56,225 nucleotides of DNA, taken from assembly GCA_021463345.1 (NCBI GenBank), contig JAJTYM010000022.1, forward strand, positions 1 through 56,225, written 5' to 3'. Shown here piece by piece: positions 23,436-32,422 of the stretch. The position numbers were made by a program, and so were the translations under genes. The stretch is from Pseudobdellovibrionaceae bacterium. Lineage in GTDB: Bacteria > Bdellovibrionota > Bdellovibrionia > Bdellovibrionales > JAMPXM01. Within the stretch, counting starts at the first letter, position 1; each line of letters opens with the position of its first letter. The notes beneath the pieces were generated by a model. It did not search any database. It was not told the DNA's origin and was given only the letters and a program-made list of their open reading frames with translations.

Positions 23436-24266
23436 TCACTTTGAGCGAAACCGGTAGGCAGCGCGATCGCGTAACGCCCGGCTTAGATCATTCGGGTAGG
23501 CATATCCGAGGATCGCCGCCGTTTCCTTCACCATCCGACCCGCGGCCAGCAATTGCCTGGCGCGCTCGAGGCGAAGCCTTTGGAAACAACTGCGCGGACT
23601 CTGTCCCAAACGGTGTCGAAAGGCTCTGAACAAGGTGGGGGACGAGATACCGAGGTAGACGCAAAGGCCGGCAATGGGCTGGTGGCTTGCGAGATTTTGC
23701 TGCATCCATTCCAAGCCCAGCTCGATCTGCACCGCTTGGTCGACGCTGCGGGCGGGACGTTTTCTGGCAATGACGAGATCGACCCGGAGGCGCAGGGCGC
23801 TCAGGGCGGCTTTCGTGAACTCGTCGGTGGCCTTGACCTCGCGCCGACACTCGATGTGCAGAAGCCGAAGCTGCCGAACCGTCGTCTCCGCCAGGGGAAA
23901 GGCCAGATGCCCGCCCGCCGCCGGTTCCAGCGGTGAAAACTGCGGCGGCCCATGCCAGACCCATGTCAGGATTTCGCTGGCCTGCGGGCTTGTCCCGTGG
24001 ATCGCGCAGGCGCATTCCGGGTGAATCACCAGGCAGGTGGCACCCCGGATATTTCTTTGAGAGGCCTCGAATCGAAAGATAGCCGAGCCTTTCAGCAGGC
24101 AAAAATACGTCCAACCAGAATGACGGGACATTTGGATGGGGCTTCGATCATACCGTCGGCTGCCCCATGAGAGATAGCTCAGGTTCAGTTCGGCATCGTC
24201 CGCTGACACCCACTTCGGGCGGCCCGGCGGCGGGAGAAAAAGGGCGCGGGGGATTTCTAGAGTCAT
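23436..24266 (-). CDS. AraC-family transcriptional regulator (paralogue)
   Basis: The product has 276 residues from the Met encoded at 24266, which has an AGGA site about 9 bases upstream; a Met six codons earlier (24284) is an alternative. The N-terminal sensing domain (YLSWGSRRYDRSPIQMS, SGWTYFCLLKG) and C-terminal double HTH (LGISSPTLFRAFRHRLGQS, ETAAILGYAYPNDLSRA) parallel the AraC protein at 18812-19699. It is divergent from the ferritin/UroD fusion gene with only about 40 bases between starts, so one compact region must serve both promoters. It is convergent with the GntR gene (two bases apart). Confidence 0.9.
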   Translation of the reverse strand: MTLEIPRALFLPPPGRPKWVSADDAELNLSYLSWGSRRYDRSPIQMSRHSGWTYFCLLKGSAIFRFEASQRNIRGATCLVIHPECACAIHGTSPQASEILTWVWHGPPQFSPLEPAAGGHLAFPLAETTVRQLRLLHIECRREVKATDEFTKAALSALRLRVDLVIARKRPARSVDQAVQIELGLEWMQQNLASHQPIAGLCVYLGISSPTLFRAFRHRLGQSPRSCFQRLRLERARQLLAAGRMVKETAAILGYAYPNDLSRALRDRAAYRFRSK

Positions 24267-24308
24267 AATAGCATATCCTTTCATGTGACATCATGCTACT
24301 TGGTTTGT

Positions 24309-26789
24309 ATGGAAATGGGAAGCCCCCCCGGAAATATTCGGTGGATGAAGATCCCCGCCATCGAGAATCGCTCCCAATTTACCGTTGATGCCGCCGCGCA
24401 TATCCTCAAGAGGTTTTATTTTCTGCAGCGCGAAATCGTTCTCATGCAGGCGGCCTGGCTGCCGGGCACCGCATGCCTGGAAATCAAACTGGCGCTGGCC
24501 GAGGCGCTTTGGCAGGACGCCCTGATCGCGGGGCAACTGCGGCAACGTGTCCTGGAGTTAAGATACCCCGAACGGCGCATCGAGATCGACGAGGATGCAC
24601 CCTTCATCGGCGCGATCCGCCGGATCCAGGACGCCCCGGAGGGATCCGGATTTTTTCGCGCTCTCCACGAGATTCTCAAACCGTTTGTCGGAAAGCTTTT
24701 TGAGAGCTACCTCCAAGTGGCCGACCCTTTGGACGACAGCCCAACGGTCCGCATTCTTGCCCAAGCGCAACAGGACATTGTTCAACAGAGCCGGCGGGCG
24801 CGGGAAATCCTTGCGGCGGACGGCTCCACCGGCTCCTGGTTGGAGGAAGCCCAGCAATGGATTCGCGGCCTTGATGCGCTGTCGCTGGCGAGCCGGAAAG
24901 AGACCGCCGCGCCATCGGGCGACGGGCCGCTGCGCGGAGGGAAGCCGTTCGAGATCGCGCGCCGTGCCGCGCGCGATCCGCGCTTTGCTCGACCGGTGTT
25001 TGCCTGGCCGGACCGCCTGAATCCGGTGCTCGGGGCAGGGGAGGGGCTTGAGCTGCAGGTGCGGGCGGCCGTACACCATCTGAACGAAATCTGGGCGGCG
25101 GAAATGGCAGCCGCCGTGCTCTACGATCTCTCGAACGAGGCCCCTCCGGAATTTCTCGAGGACGCCGCGCGCTGGTGTTTCGATGAATCGCGGCATTGTC
25201 GCATGGGGTATGCGCGGCTGTTCGAATTTGGCTACCAGCCCACGGAAATTCCCGTTGATTCGTTCTCCTACGATGCTGGTGCTTCCCTCGACCCGCTGGC
25301 CCGGCTGGGGATCATCTACTATTTTGAAACGACTTACATCCGCACCAAATCAGAACGAACGAAAATCTTCGCCGAGTTTGGCGACAGGGCGAGTTCGCAC
25401 GATATGGATTACGATTGGGCGGACGAATTGATCCACACGTATTACGGAAACAAGTGGCTCAAGTTTTTCCTGGAAAACCGCCAGGATGCGCGTACGCCCA
25501 AGGACATTAAACGGGCTGCCGAACAGGCTGTCGAAAGCATTCGGGCGCAGGCGACGACGGAGGACCGGGCGGACACCGAAAAGCACTACGAGGAAATCCT
25601 GGCCAAAGGGAGGTCGCTTGCGGCTGCCGGCACGAACAACGCGACAGCCTGTCTGCCATTTGCCGGGTCGCATTCGGCAATATCCGCGACCGTTTCGGAC
25701 GAATGGCTGCGCACACTGGAGGAAATCTCCCGCAAGCCGCTCGCCCTCTGCGAGGATTTCCCCAGAATCGCCCAGCGTTTCGAAGCTTGGTGGAACCATG
25801 ACGTCTTGGAACGCCCTATCTTGATCGGGGCCACCAATGCCCATCCCTCCCGCCCACTCACGCGCCGACTGGAGCTTCTCAATGATCCTGACGCCTGGTT
25901 CGAGGCCAAGATCCTCGACCTTCAACAAACGCATCGCATCGGCGACGCACTGCCTCATGTCAGGCTCGACTTTGGCGCGGGAATGCTGGGAGCGTTGCTG
26001 GGGGGAGAAACCGAAATCGGGAACGATACGACATGGACGCATGCTTTTCTGGATGACGAATGGTCGAACGCGCCCGGCTGGGCGATCAAAGAAGACCATC
26101 CATGGTGGAGCCTCCTCGGTCGGCTTATGGACCGTGTCAGCGAGGATGCGCGTGGACGGCATCTCGTCTGCACTCCCACTATGGGGGGGCCGCTGGATAT
26201 TCTGCTGAACTTTCGCGGATCTACCGCTTTGTGCATGGACGCCGTGGACCAGCCGGAGAAAATCCTTTCGGCTTCGGAGGCCGCTTTCCCAGCCTATGCC
26301 GCCGCCCAATCCCGGCTCTACCGGGGGATTGTTGGGCAGCGAGCGGGCCTGCTGCACTGGCACTTGTTGTGGTCGGATCAGCCCTACACGGTGGCCGAAT
26401 GCGACTTCAGCTTTATGCTCGGACCCGAACAGTATCGGGACATCTGCATGCCGGACATCATCAGGCAGTCGTCGCTTTTCAAGCGGGCAATCTTTCATCT
26501 GGATGGTCCCGGTTCCGCCCGCCACATTGATGCCTTGCTGGAGATCCCCACCATCCATGCCATTCAATTCACGCCGGGAGAAGGGACGCCATCCGCCCTG
26601 CCATGGATCAGCATGTTCCGCAAAATTCAGAATGCCGGGAGGTCTCTGCTCATCTTCAGCCCCGCCGGGGAAGTCCTTGAGTTGTGCGACGCCCTCAAGC
26701 CCGAAGGTCTGGCTTTCCTGTTGCCCAATCCCCCGCCAGTCGCCGTCCTCGACGACCTCTGGGAGCAATTTCAACGAAAATTCCGCTGA
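24309..26789 (+). CDS. ferritin-like diiron domain fused to UroD-like domain
   Basis: The product has 826 residues from the ATG at 24309 (a GTG at 24285 and an ATG at 24345 are alternatives). Residues about 20-430 form a helical ferritin-like region with a complete textbook diiron set: Glu265, Glu293-x-x-His296, Glu340 and Glu373-x-x-His376. It resembles DUF455-type proteins. After a linker, residues about 450-826 look like the uroporphyrinogen decarboxylase/methyltransferase TIM barrel (LCEDFPRIAQRFEAWWNHDV, LDFGAGMLGALLGG, HLVCTPTMGGPLDIL, AIFHLDGPGSARHI). Neither enzyme activity is known. Its location between sugar regulators and hydrolases suggests modification of a sugar or aglycone, perhaps oxidative or methyl-group chemistry; that is speculation. 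It is probably controlled by the divergent AraC gene. Confidence 0.75.
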   Translation: MEMGSPPGNIRWMKIPAIENRSQFTVDAAAHILKRFYFLQREIVLMQAAWLPGTACLEIKLALAEALWQDALIAGQLRQRVLELRYPERRIEIDEDAPFIGAIRRIQDAPEGSGFFRALHEILKPFVGKLFESYLQVADPLDDSPTVRILAQAQQDIVQQSRRAREILAADGSTGSWLEEAQQWIRGLDALSLASRKETAAPSGDGPLRGGKPFEIARRAARDPRFARPVFAWPDRLNPVLGAGEGLELQVRAAVHHLNEIWAAEMAAAVLYDLSNEAPPEFLEDAARWCFDESRHCRMGYARLFEFGYQPTEIPVDSFSYDAGASLDPLARLGIIYYFETTYIRTKSERTKIFAEFGDRASSHDMDYDWADELIHTYYGNKWLKFFLENRQDARTPKDIKRAAEQAVESIRAQATTEDRADTEKHYEEILAKGRSLAAAGTNNATACLPFAGSHSAISATVSDEWLRTLEEISRKPLALCEDFPRIAQRFEAWWNHDVLERPILIGATNAHPSRPLTRRLELLNDPDAWFEAKILDLQQTHRIGDALPHVRLDFGAGMLGALLGGETEIGNDTTWTHAFLDDEWSNAPGWAIKEDHPWWSLLGRLMDRVSEDARGRHLVCTPTMGGPLDILLNFRGSTALCMDAVDQPEKILSASEAAFPAYAAAQSRLYRGIVGQRAGLLHWHLLWSDQPYTVAECDFSFMLGPEQYRDICMPDIIRQSSLFKRAIFHLDGPGSARHIDALLEIPTIHAIQFTPGEGTPSALPWISMFRKIQNAGRSLLIFSPAGEVLELCDALKPEGLAFLLPNPPPVAVLDDLWEQFQRKFR

Positions 26790-26821
26790 CCGGGAGTGCT
26801 CGATTGTTTCGCGAGGTTCTT

Positions 26822-26856
26822 AAAGAATATTCCGCTCTCGCTGGTTTCCCCTTGAG
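26822..26856 (+). pseudogene. remnant of a GntR-like gene 3' end
   Basis: These 35 bases match 23400-23434, the end of the GntR gene, with two differences. Both differences are in third codon positions and the peptide KNIPLSLVSP plus stop is unchanged. Nothing upstream continues the frame. It looks like the surviving tail of a second, deleted regulator gene between the fusion gene and the hydrolase unit. Confidence 0.55.
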
Positions 26857-26927
26857 GGAACTCGCGGTGCTTGTCCGCCACCCTTCGGCGGGCCGCCCGG
26901 TGTCCGCAGTCTGCCCTCAAGATATTC

Positions 26928-26968
26928 TCTGAGGCAAAAAAAAATGCAGATCATCGTGTTTGAAAAAC
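26928..26968 (+). promoter_or_regulatory. shared 41-base upstream motif, copy A
   Basis: The sequence runs TCTGAGGC, an A-tract of nine, TGCAGAT, a variable stretch with TC, then TTTGAAAAAC. The same order and spacing recur at 38522 and 43190. This copy lies 198 bases before the GH gene at 27167 in a 377-base non-coding gap, which otherwise holds a GntR remnant and short inverted repeats. It probably is a regulator-binding site or promoter core. Confidence 0.6.
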
Positions 26969-27166
26969 GCCTGCCAAACGGGCGTAGTGCTGGTTCATTG
27001 TGAAAGATTAGAAATTGCCAGCGCCTCAGCAGGCTCCCCCTCCAACTAAAAAATGATCCCATCTGTCCCGAATGGCACGAAGTTCAGCAATGCTGAGCGG
27101 GCGTCTCATCTGCAATTCCTTTTACAAACAGGCAACCGGGACGGTCGCCCCACGTCCCGATACCGC

Positions 27167-30163
27167 ATGAACTTTGCGCCATTTCCAACAGTCCCCGTTC
27201 TCCTTCTGCTCTGTCTGTTCACGTCCCGCGCAGCCACGGCGCAAAGCAGTTTTGACACATCCTTTCTCGGCCGCTGCCGCGTGACCGCCACCATCGGCAA
27301 CGAATCGTTGAGACCCGCGGCGGTGAAGTGGGGCGTGGTTTTCCAGGGTGAGAATTCGGAGGTTGCCCGCGTTTGGACTTCCTCCACGCTGCCTCCCCAA
27401 AGCCGGAACGAATACGTGCTGGAAGCCGAAATCCCCGCGCTGGCATGGAGCGGGGAGGTCGGGTTGGACCCGGAGTACCCCGTGCCACCGGGGATTCAAA
27501 TTGTCTCGAACAAAGTGGAAAGCACCCCGCTCAAAAGCGTCTGGGATATTCCGATGAACACCGCCAATGGACCCGTGGACGGGTGGAGCGCGAAATGGAT
27601 TGTTGCCAATGAATCCAAGGGGCTGGAACATTACAACGGCATCGCCGACAAATCATTCCGCTACTTTTCCCGGGAGTTCACGGTGGAGGAAAAGCCCGGT
27701 CAGGCTTTGCTCCTTGTGAGCGCGGACGACAGCGCCAAAGTGTGGATGAATGGTCGGCTGATCGGGGAAACGGCACAGTGGCAAGTGCCGAAGTGTTTGG
27801 ATGTCACGTCCCAAATCCAGGTGGGAAAACCCAATTTGCTTTGCATTGAGCTCTACAATGAAAATGCGTATTACGGGCTTCTGGCGGAACTGCGTCTGGT
27901 CCATGGCTCCGATAAAGGCGAAGCCCGGGTCGTCACGGACGCGGCATGGCTGGCCGACATCCGGAAGCCGGATGGGTGGCCGGGACGGGGGGCAACCCAG
28001 CCCGCCATAGCCTTTGCCAGCGCGGGCGGGGCACCCTGGGGCACGCTTCCCGACCCCATGCCGGCACAGGCGGGAACGTCCCGTGCCCCCATGCTTGCGC
28101 CTCTCGCACAACCCAACTTTCCGGAAGCCCGCGTGGTGACGGAAAAGAACGGGCGGCCCCGGATCCAAGTCAACGGGCAAACAGCCGGACTGGTTCAGTA
28201 TCTCGATTTCCAAGGATCGGATTCGCGGGTCGCAGCGAACCTCAAAACCAGCAACGTGCAAATTGTTCAGGTCGGACTGGACAATTTTGGCTGGCAGGGG
28301 GAAGGCGCGTATGATTTCAGCGAGGTGGATCGCCGTCTCCGGCGCGTGCTCAAGCAGCATCCCAAGGCCTGGCTGATTCCCGTGATCGAGATTGGCACTG
28401 TCACGGGCTGGTGGCTTCGGAAGCACCCCGAGGCGGCGGCTCTCGCTCCGCCCGGAGAGCCCGAATTGACGGCTTACAAAGGAGCCAAAGGCCCGTTCCC
28501 CTGTTATGTCCATCCCTTGTGGAGACAGGCTGTGGAGGAAGCCTATTGCCAGCTTCTGCGGCATCTCGGAAGCGCCGACTACGGCCAACGCATCATCGGG
28601 GTGAAACACAGCAACGGCATCAGCAATGAATGGTTCTACTGGGGGTCGCAGTCGCGGCAATTCCCCGATTACAACCCCGCCATGCTCAAGGCTTATCAGG
28701 AATGGCTGCGCAAAGAAGGGGCCGCCGTCCGGGAAATCGAGGAGGCCCGGTTGCCGGATCCCCAAGCCTGGCGGCGGGACAAGGGGTTTTTCCGGGATCC
28801 CGCCGAGTCGTCCGAAACGATCCGTTATGCCCGCTTTTGGCAGGAGATGGTGGCGGACACCGTGGACTGGTGGGCCGGGATCGCCAAGAGGGAGTCGCAA
28901 GGCCGCCTGCTCGTGGGCAATTATTACGGCTATACCCTGCACTTGGCCGAGGATCCACACTTCGGGCAATTGGCCGGCCACATGGCCATGTCCAAACTGC
29001 TTCGCAGCCCCAATGTGGACATCTTCTATGCCCCGAGCGACGGCTATGTTTATCGCAAAATCGGCGAGCCCGGCGGGCTTATGGTTCCGTCCGGCTCAAT
29101 CGCCTTGCATGGGAAACTTTACGCCAGCGAGGCGGATTTCCGCACACATTGGTCCATGCAGGACGTGGCGCGGACGAAATCCATCGCGGAAGACGTGGCG
29201 ATCTTCCGCCGGGAATTTGCCCTCTCCTTCGTGACCGGCGCCGCGCCGCAGTTGCTGGATTTCAGCCAGGGGTATCAAACGATGGACGAAAGGCTCATGC
29301 GGGAAATCGGACGTTTCCAGCCGATCTACGACAAGGTCAAAGATCAGGAGGTGTTTTTTGACTCCAGCGAGCTGGCGGTGATCACAGGCGAGGAGGCGGA
29401 GGTGCAAAGCCTTGAAAATCCGCCGGTCTTCGGGGCGCTCGTCTCGGCTCAACGTCCCGAGCTGTTCCGGGCCGGCATCCGGCATCAATATTTTCTTTCT
29501 TCCGACATCGCGAACCCCGCATTGCGCCGCTTTCGGTGCTTTTTGTTTTTGAATTGCTGGAAGCTGGATGACAAACAGCGCGAGGCCGTGGAGGCATTGA
29601 AGTCCGGGGGGCGGACACTGATTTTTGTATATGCGCCCGGAGCCTGGGACGGCAAATGCCTGTCCGCGGACCTCCTTTCCCATCTGACCGGCCTCCCGAT
29701 CACCCGCCTGCCGGACGGTGGGGAACTGCGGGCAAAATGGCTGGCGGACGGACACGAGTTCGGTCTGTCCGCCGGCAAACCCGTTCCCGTGGCCTTCCTT
29801 CCCGGCCAAGGGGATGAGGTTCTGGCAACGCGGCCCGGCAACGCGGAACCGATGCTGGTGCGTCACAAGTTCAAGCGCTGGACGGCCGTTTACAGCGCCG
29901 TTCCCCATCTGACTCCCAAAGTGTTGCGGGAATTGGCGCGCGAGGCTGGTCTGCCCATCTACTGCGAGACGGATGACGCCTCCTATCCCTCATCCGCCTT
30001 GTTCGGATTGCATGCCAAAACCGATGGGACGAAGAGCATTACTTTGCCCGGACAAAAGCGCCGCATCTATAACGCGGTGACCGGGGAAACCCTCGCCACC
30101 GACACCCGGCGGTTCAGTTTTCCCGCAACAGCCGGACAAACCTACCTGTTCGGATGGGATTGA
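27167..30163 (+). CDS. secreted GH42-like glycoside hydrolase (paralogue 1)
   Basis: The product has 998 residues from the ATG at 27167, with a signal peptide (VPVLLLLCLFTSRAATA). A galactose-binding-like beta domain lies at about 150-270 (YFSREFTVEEKPGQALLLVS, DDSAKVWMNGRLIG). A TIM barrel of GH42 type follows from about 325. The likely acid/base is Glu488 in GISNEWFYWG and the likely nucleophile is Glu655 in YASEADFR. A Rossmann-like trimerisation domain follows (FLFLNCWKLDD, LIFVYAPGAW), then a small C-terminal beta domain. It is the first gene after motif copy A and probably begins an operon with the second transporter, acyltransferase, epimerase, another GH and a DUF4434 protein. Substrate unknown; beta-galactosidase-type action is the family default. 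Confidence 0.75.
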   Translation: MNFAPFPTVPVLLLLCLFTSRAATAQSSFDTSFLGRCRVTATIGNESLRPAAVKWGVVFQGENSEVARVWTSSTLPPQSRNEYVLEAEIPALAWSGEVGLDPEYPVPPGIQIVSNKVESTPLKSVWDIPMNTANGPVDGWSAKWIVANESKGLEHYNGIADKSFRYFSREFTVEEKPGQALLLVSADDSAKVWMNGRLIGETAQWQVPKCLDVTSQIQVGKPNLLCIELYNENAYYGLLAELRLVHGSDKGEARVVTDAAWLADIRKPDGWPGRGATQPAIAFASAGGAPWGTLPDPMPAQAGTSRAPMLAPLAQPNFPEARVVTEKNGRPRIQVNGQTAGLVQYLDFQGSDSRVAANLKTSNVQIVQVGLDNFGWQGEGAYDFSEVDRRLRRVLKQHPKAWLIPVIEIGTVTGWWLRKHPEAAALAPPGEPELTAYKGAKGPFPCYVHPLWRQAVEEAYCQLLRHLGSADYGQRIIGVKHSNGISNEWFYWGSQSRQFPDYNPAMLKAYQEWLRKEGAAVREIEEARLPDPQAWRRDKGFFRDPAESSETIRYARFWQEMVADTVDWWAGIAKRESQGRLLVGNYYGYTLHLAEDPHFGQLAGHMAMSKLLRSPNVDIFYAPSDGYVYRKIGEPGGLMVPSGSIALHGKLYASEADFRTHWSMQDVARTKSIAEDVAIFRREFALSFVTGAAPQLLDFSQGYQTMDERLMREIGRFQPIYDKVKDQEVFFDSSELAVITGEEAEVQSLENPPVFGALVSAQRPELFRAGIRHQYFLSSDIANPALRRFRCFLFLNCWKLDDKQREAVEALKSGGRTLIFVYAPGAWDGKCLSADLLSHLTGLPITRLPDGGELRAKWLADGHEFGLSAGKPVPVAFLPGQGDEVLATRPGNAEPMLVRHKFKRWTAVYSAVPHLTPKVLRELAREAGLPIYCETDDASYPSSALFGLHAKTDGTKSITLPGQKRRIYNAVTGETLATDTRRFSFPATAGQTYLFGWD

Positions 30164-30179
30164 CGGGCATCTGTGAGTC

Positions 30180-30246
30180 TTCAGTGGTTCAGTGTTCAGC
30201 ACAGAAACCTCCCCGCCGAAAGCTGCTTCACCGAGCCACTGAAAAC
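30180..30246. repeat. intergenic inverted-repeat element, copy 1
   Basis: TTCAGTGGTTC (30180-30190) pairs imperfectly with GAGCCACTGAAAAC (30233-30246) around a loop containing GTGTTCAGC. A similar element lies at 44987-45068. It fills most of the gap between the GH gene and the transporter gene and ends 9 bases before the latter's ATG. Confidence 0.5.
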
Positions 30247-30255
30247 CCTCCCCCG

Positions 30256-31596
30256 ATGAATTCCTCACAGCCAAAACAGTATCGGGCAGGATCGTTGGTC
30301 TATACAAAAAGCGGCCTGGTCGTGCTGTTCGGCTGGCTCCTTTGGGGCGACTTTGTCTATAATCTCATGGAGCTTGTCCTGCCGAGCCTGCTGCCGCTGC
30401 TCCTGAAAGATCATGGCGCGAGCAATCGGGTGATTTCCCTCATTACGACGAGCCTCTACATGGTGGCCAACACCGCCCTGAGCCCGATTATCAGCTACAA
30501 ATCGGATCGCACACGCAGCCGTTTCGGGCGCCGGCGCCCCTACATCGCCTTCACCACCCCGTTCGTCGTCCTCTTTCTCGCCGCCACGCCTTTTGCGCCG
30601 GAGATTTGGAACCGGCTTTCCACGCAACAATGGCTTCACGCGGTGGTGGACCGCATTCCGGTTGCGCCGGTGATCCTTGTCTTCGGGGTTTTGGTGTTCG
30701 GCTTCCAGATCTTCAATTCCTTTGTGGCCTCGGTTTACTACTACCTCATTGCGGATGTCGTGCCGGAGGACCATTTGGGGCGCTTTTATGCCCTGTTCCG
30801 GTTCTTTGGCGCGATGGCGGGGATGGTCTTCAATTTTTTTCTCATGGGTGCGGCCGAGGCGCACATGCGGGAGATCTTTGTCGGCCTGGCCATCCTGTAT
30901 GGGATCGCCATGTTCCTGATGTGCGCGCGGGTGAAGGAAGGAGCCTATCCTCCGCCGTCCGAAGCGGAGGAATCCCACGCGCACTGGTGGAGCGGAATTC
31001 AAAACTATCTGCGCCAGTGTTTCAGCCATTCGTTTTATTGGTGGATTTTCCTGGTTTACGCCCTCTTCATTTGGGCCTCCGCCTCCAATGTCTTCATGCT
31101 GTTTTTTCTGCGGGACGAAATCGGCCTGTCTTTGGCCCAGATCGGCGTTCTGAATGCCTGGGTCAATCTGGCTGCCGCCTTGATGACATATCCCTTCGGC
31201 GTGTTGCTCGACCGCTGGGGATCCCATAAAACGCTGATCACCTTTCTGTTGATCTCAGCCGCGGCCCAAGGTCTGGGCTACTTGTTTATCCACGGCGGAG
31301 CCAGCACTTACGTGTTTCGGATCCTTGCCAATCTTCCGGTCAGCCTGATTCCCATCGCCCTGGCGAAATACCAGATCGAACTCTACCCCCGCGAGCGGTA
31401 TGGCCAGTTCGGCTCGGCCGGCTCGATGGTTTCCTGCGCCGGCATGATTCTGCTCGGCCCCCTCTGCGGCTGGTTGATTGATTCGTTCGACAGCTACCGT
31501 TTATTGTGGCTCTGGACGGGCGCTTTCAATCTGGCGGCATTCCTGGCGGCCTTGGTCGTCCTCTCCAAACAGCGAAAATTCGCGTTGAAGGCATGA
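30256..31596 (+). CDS. GPH/MFS-type sugar transporter (paralogue 2)
   Basis: This is a 446-residue membrane protein with about 12 helices. The loop NPIISYKSD-type signature is seen here as SPIISYKSDRTRSRFGRRRP. It shares the opening SLVYTKSGLVVLFGWLLWGD with the transporter at 21044 and most other loop sequences. I chose the ATG at 30256; upstream in-frame starts would encode the intergenic repeat. It presumably imports a product of the surrounding extracellular hydrolases. Its stop overlaps the start of the next gene. Confidence 0.9.
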   Translation: MNSSQPKQYRAGSLVYTKSGLVVLFGWLLWGDFVYNLMELVLPSLLPLLLKDHGASNRVISLITTSLYMVANTALSPIISYKSDRTRSRFGRRRPYIAFTTPFVVLFLAATPFAPEIWNRLSTQQWLHAVVDRIPVAPVILVFGVLVFGFQIFNSFVASVYYYLIADVVPEDHLGRFYALFRFFGAMAGMVFNFFLMGAAEAHMREIFVGLAILYGIAMFLMCARVKEGAYPPPSEAEESHAHWWSGIQNYLRQCFSHSFYWWIFLVYALFIWASASNVFMLFFLRDEIGLSLAQIGVLNAWVNLAAALMTYPFGVLLDRWGSHKTLITFLLISAAAQGLGYLFIHGGASTYVFRILANLPVSLIPIALAKYQIELYPRERYGQFGSAGSMVSCAGMILLGPLCGWLIDSFDSYRLLWLWTGAFNLAAFLAALVVLSKQRKFALKA

Positions 31597-32408
31597 ATAA
31601 AACCCGGCTGACGGATGCCATAAGGCGGATCGGGGTAAAATCCGGCGACAAACTGGTGCTTCACAGTTCCTTCAAGTCCCTCCAGTTCGACGGAACCCCG
31701 GCGGAGGCCTGCGAGGCATTCATGGATTGCGTGACCGAAAAAGGCACGCTGATGATGGTCACGCATACCTATTGTTTCAAAAACAAGCCGGACGCGGAAA
31801 AAATCTATGATCGGACAACAACAAGGTCGGAAGTCGGGGCGATGAGCGACGCATTTTTCCGCTTGCCGGGCGTGCTGCGATCCCTGCATCCCACGCATTC
31901 CGTGGCCGCGTGGGGCGGGGGCGCGCAGGAGTATCTGGCCGGGCACCATCGTGGGGAAGCCATGGGAAAAACCAGCCCGCTCCACAAAATTTTCCAGGAG
32001 GACTGTAAAATCCTGATGGTGGGTTGTTCTTTGACTTCCTGCACGGCTTTCCACGTTGCGGAATTCCTTGCGGAAGTGCCGTATCTGACGGTGCATTATG
32101 ATCCGTCATGGGGGCGCGAGGCCGATTTTTTGGATGAACTCGGAGTTCGCACGACTTACCATTTTCATACCGTGCCGGGATGTTCGCACGGATTTGTCAA
32201 AGCGGGGCCGGAATTGCTCGGGAGAAAAATCATGGAACAGGCGAGCCTGCGCGGAGAAAACACCCTGATGCTGCGGGGTAAAGATGCGATCGAAACCGTG
32301 GCCGCCCGGCTCCGCAAGGCCCCGTTTTTCTTCAAGGACAGAGACAAAAAGTGCAGGCACTGCGCGGGGACATTCCTCTTGAACGAGAGCACCCCGAAGG
32401 AAGTGTGA
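31593..32408 (+). CDS. AAC(3)-family N-acyltransferase
   Basis: The product has 271 residues from the ATG that overlaps the transporter stop. Family motifs are LVLHSSFKSL near the N-terminus, GTLMMVTHTYCF, and the hallmark HPTHSVAAWG (about 107-116) carrying the catalytic His. This fold is best known from aminoglycoside 3-N-acetyltransferases, but operon context (transporter, AGE epimerase, hydrolases) argues for an amino sugar or sugar-amine substrate rather than resistance. A CRHC pair near the C-terminus (CRHCAGTFLL) is unusual for the family and could bind a metal. It overlaps no conserved part of the next gene. Confidence 0.8.
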   Translation: MNKTRLTDAIRRIGVKSGDKLVLHSSFKSLQFDGTPAEACEAFMDCVTEKGTLMMVTHTYCFKNKPDAEKIYDRTTTRSEVGAMSDAFFRLPGVLRSLHPTHSVAAWGGGAQEYLAGHHRGEAMGKTSPLHKIFQEDCKILMVGCSLTSCTAFHVAEFLAEVPYLTVHYDPSWGREADFLDELGVRTTYHFHTVPGCSHGFVKAGPELLGRKIMEQASLRGENTLMLRGKDAIETVAARLRKAPFFFKDRDKKCRHCAGTFLLNESTPKEV

Positions 32409-32422
32409 CGCCGGAAATCATC

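Noticed and set aside
31593-32408. Aminoglycoside resistance gene
   Set aside because: Only the fold supports it; operon context points to sugar metabolism and resistance cannot be claimed.
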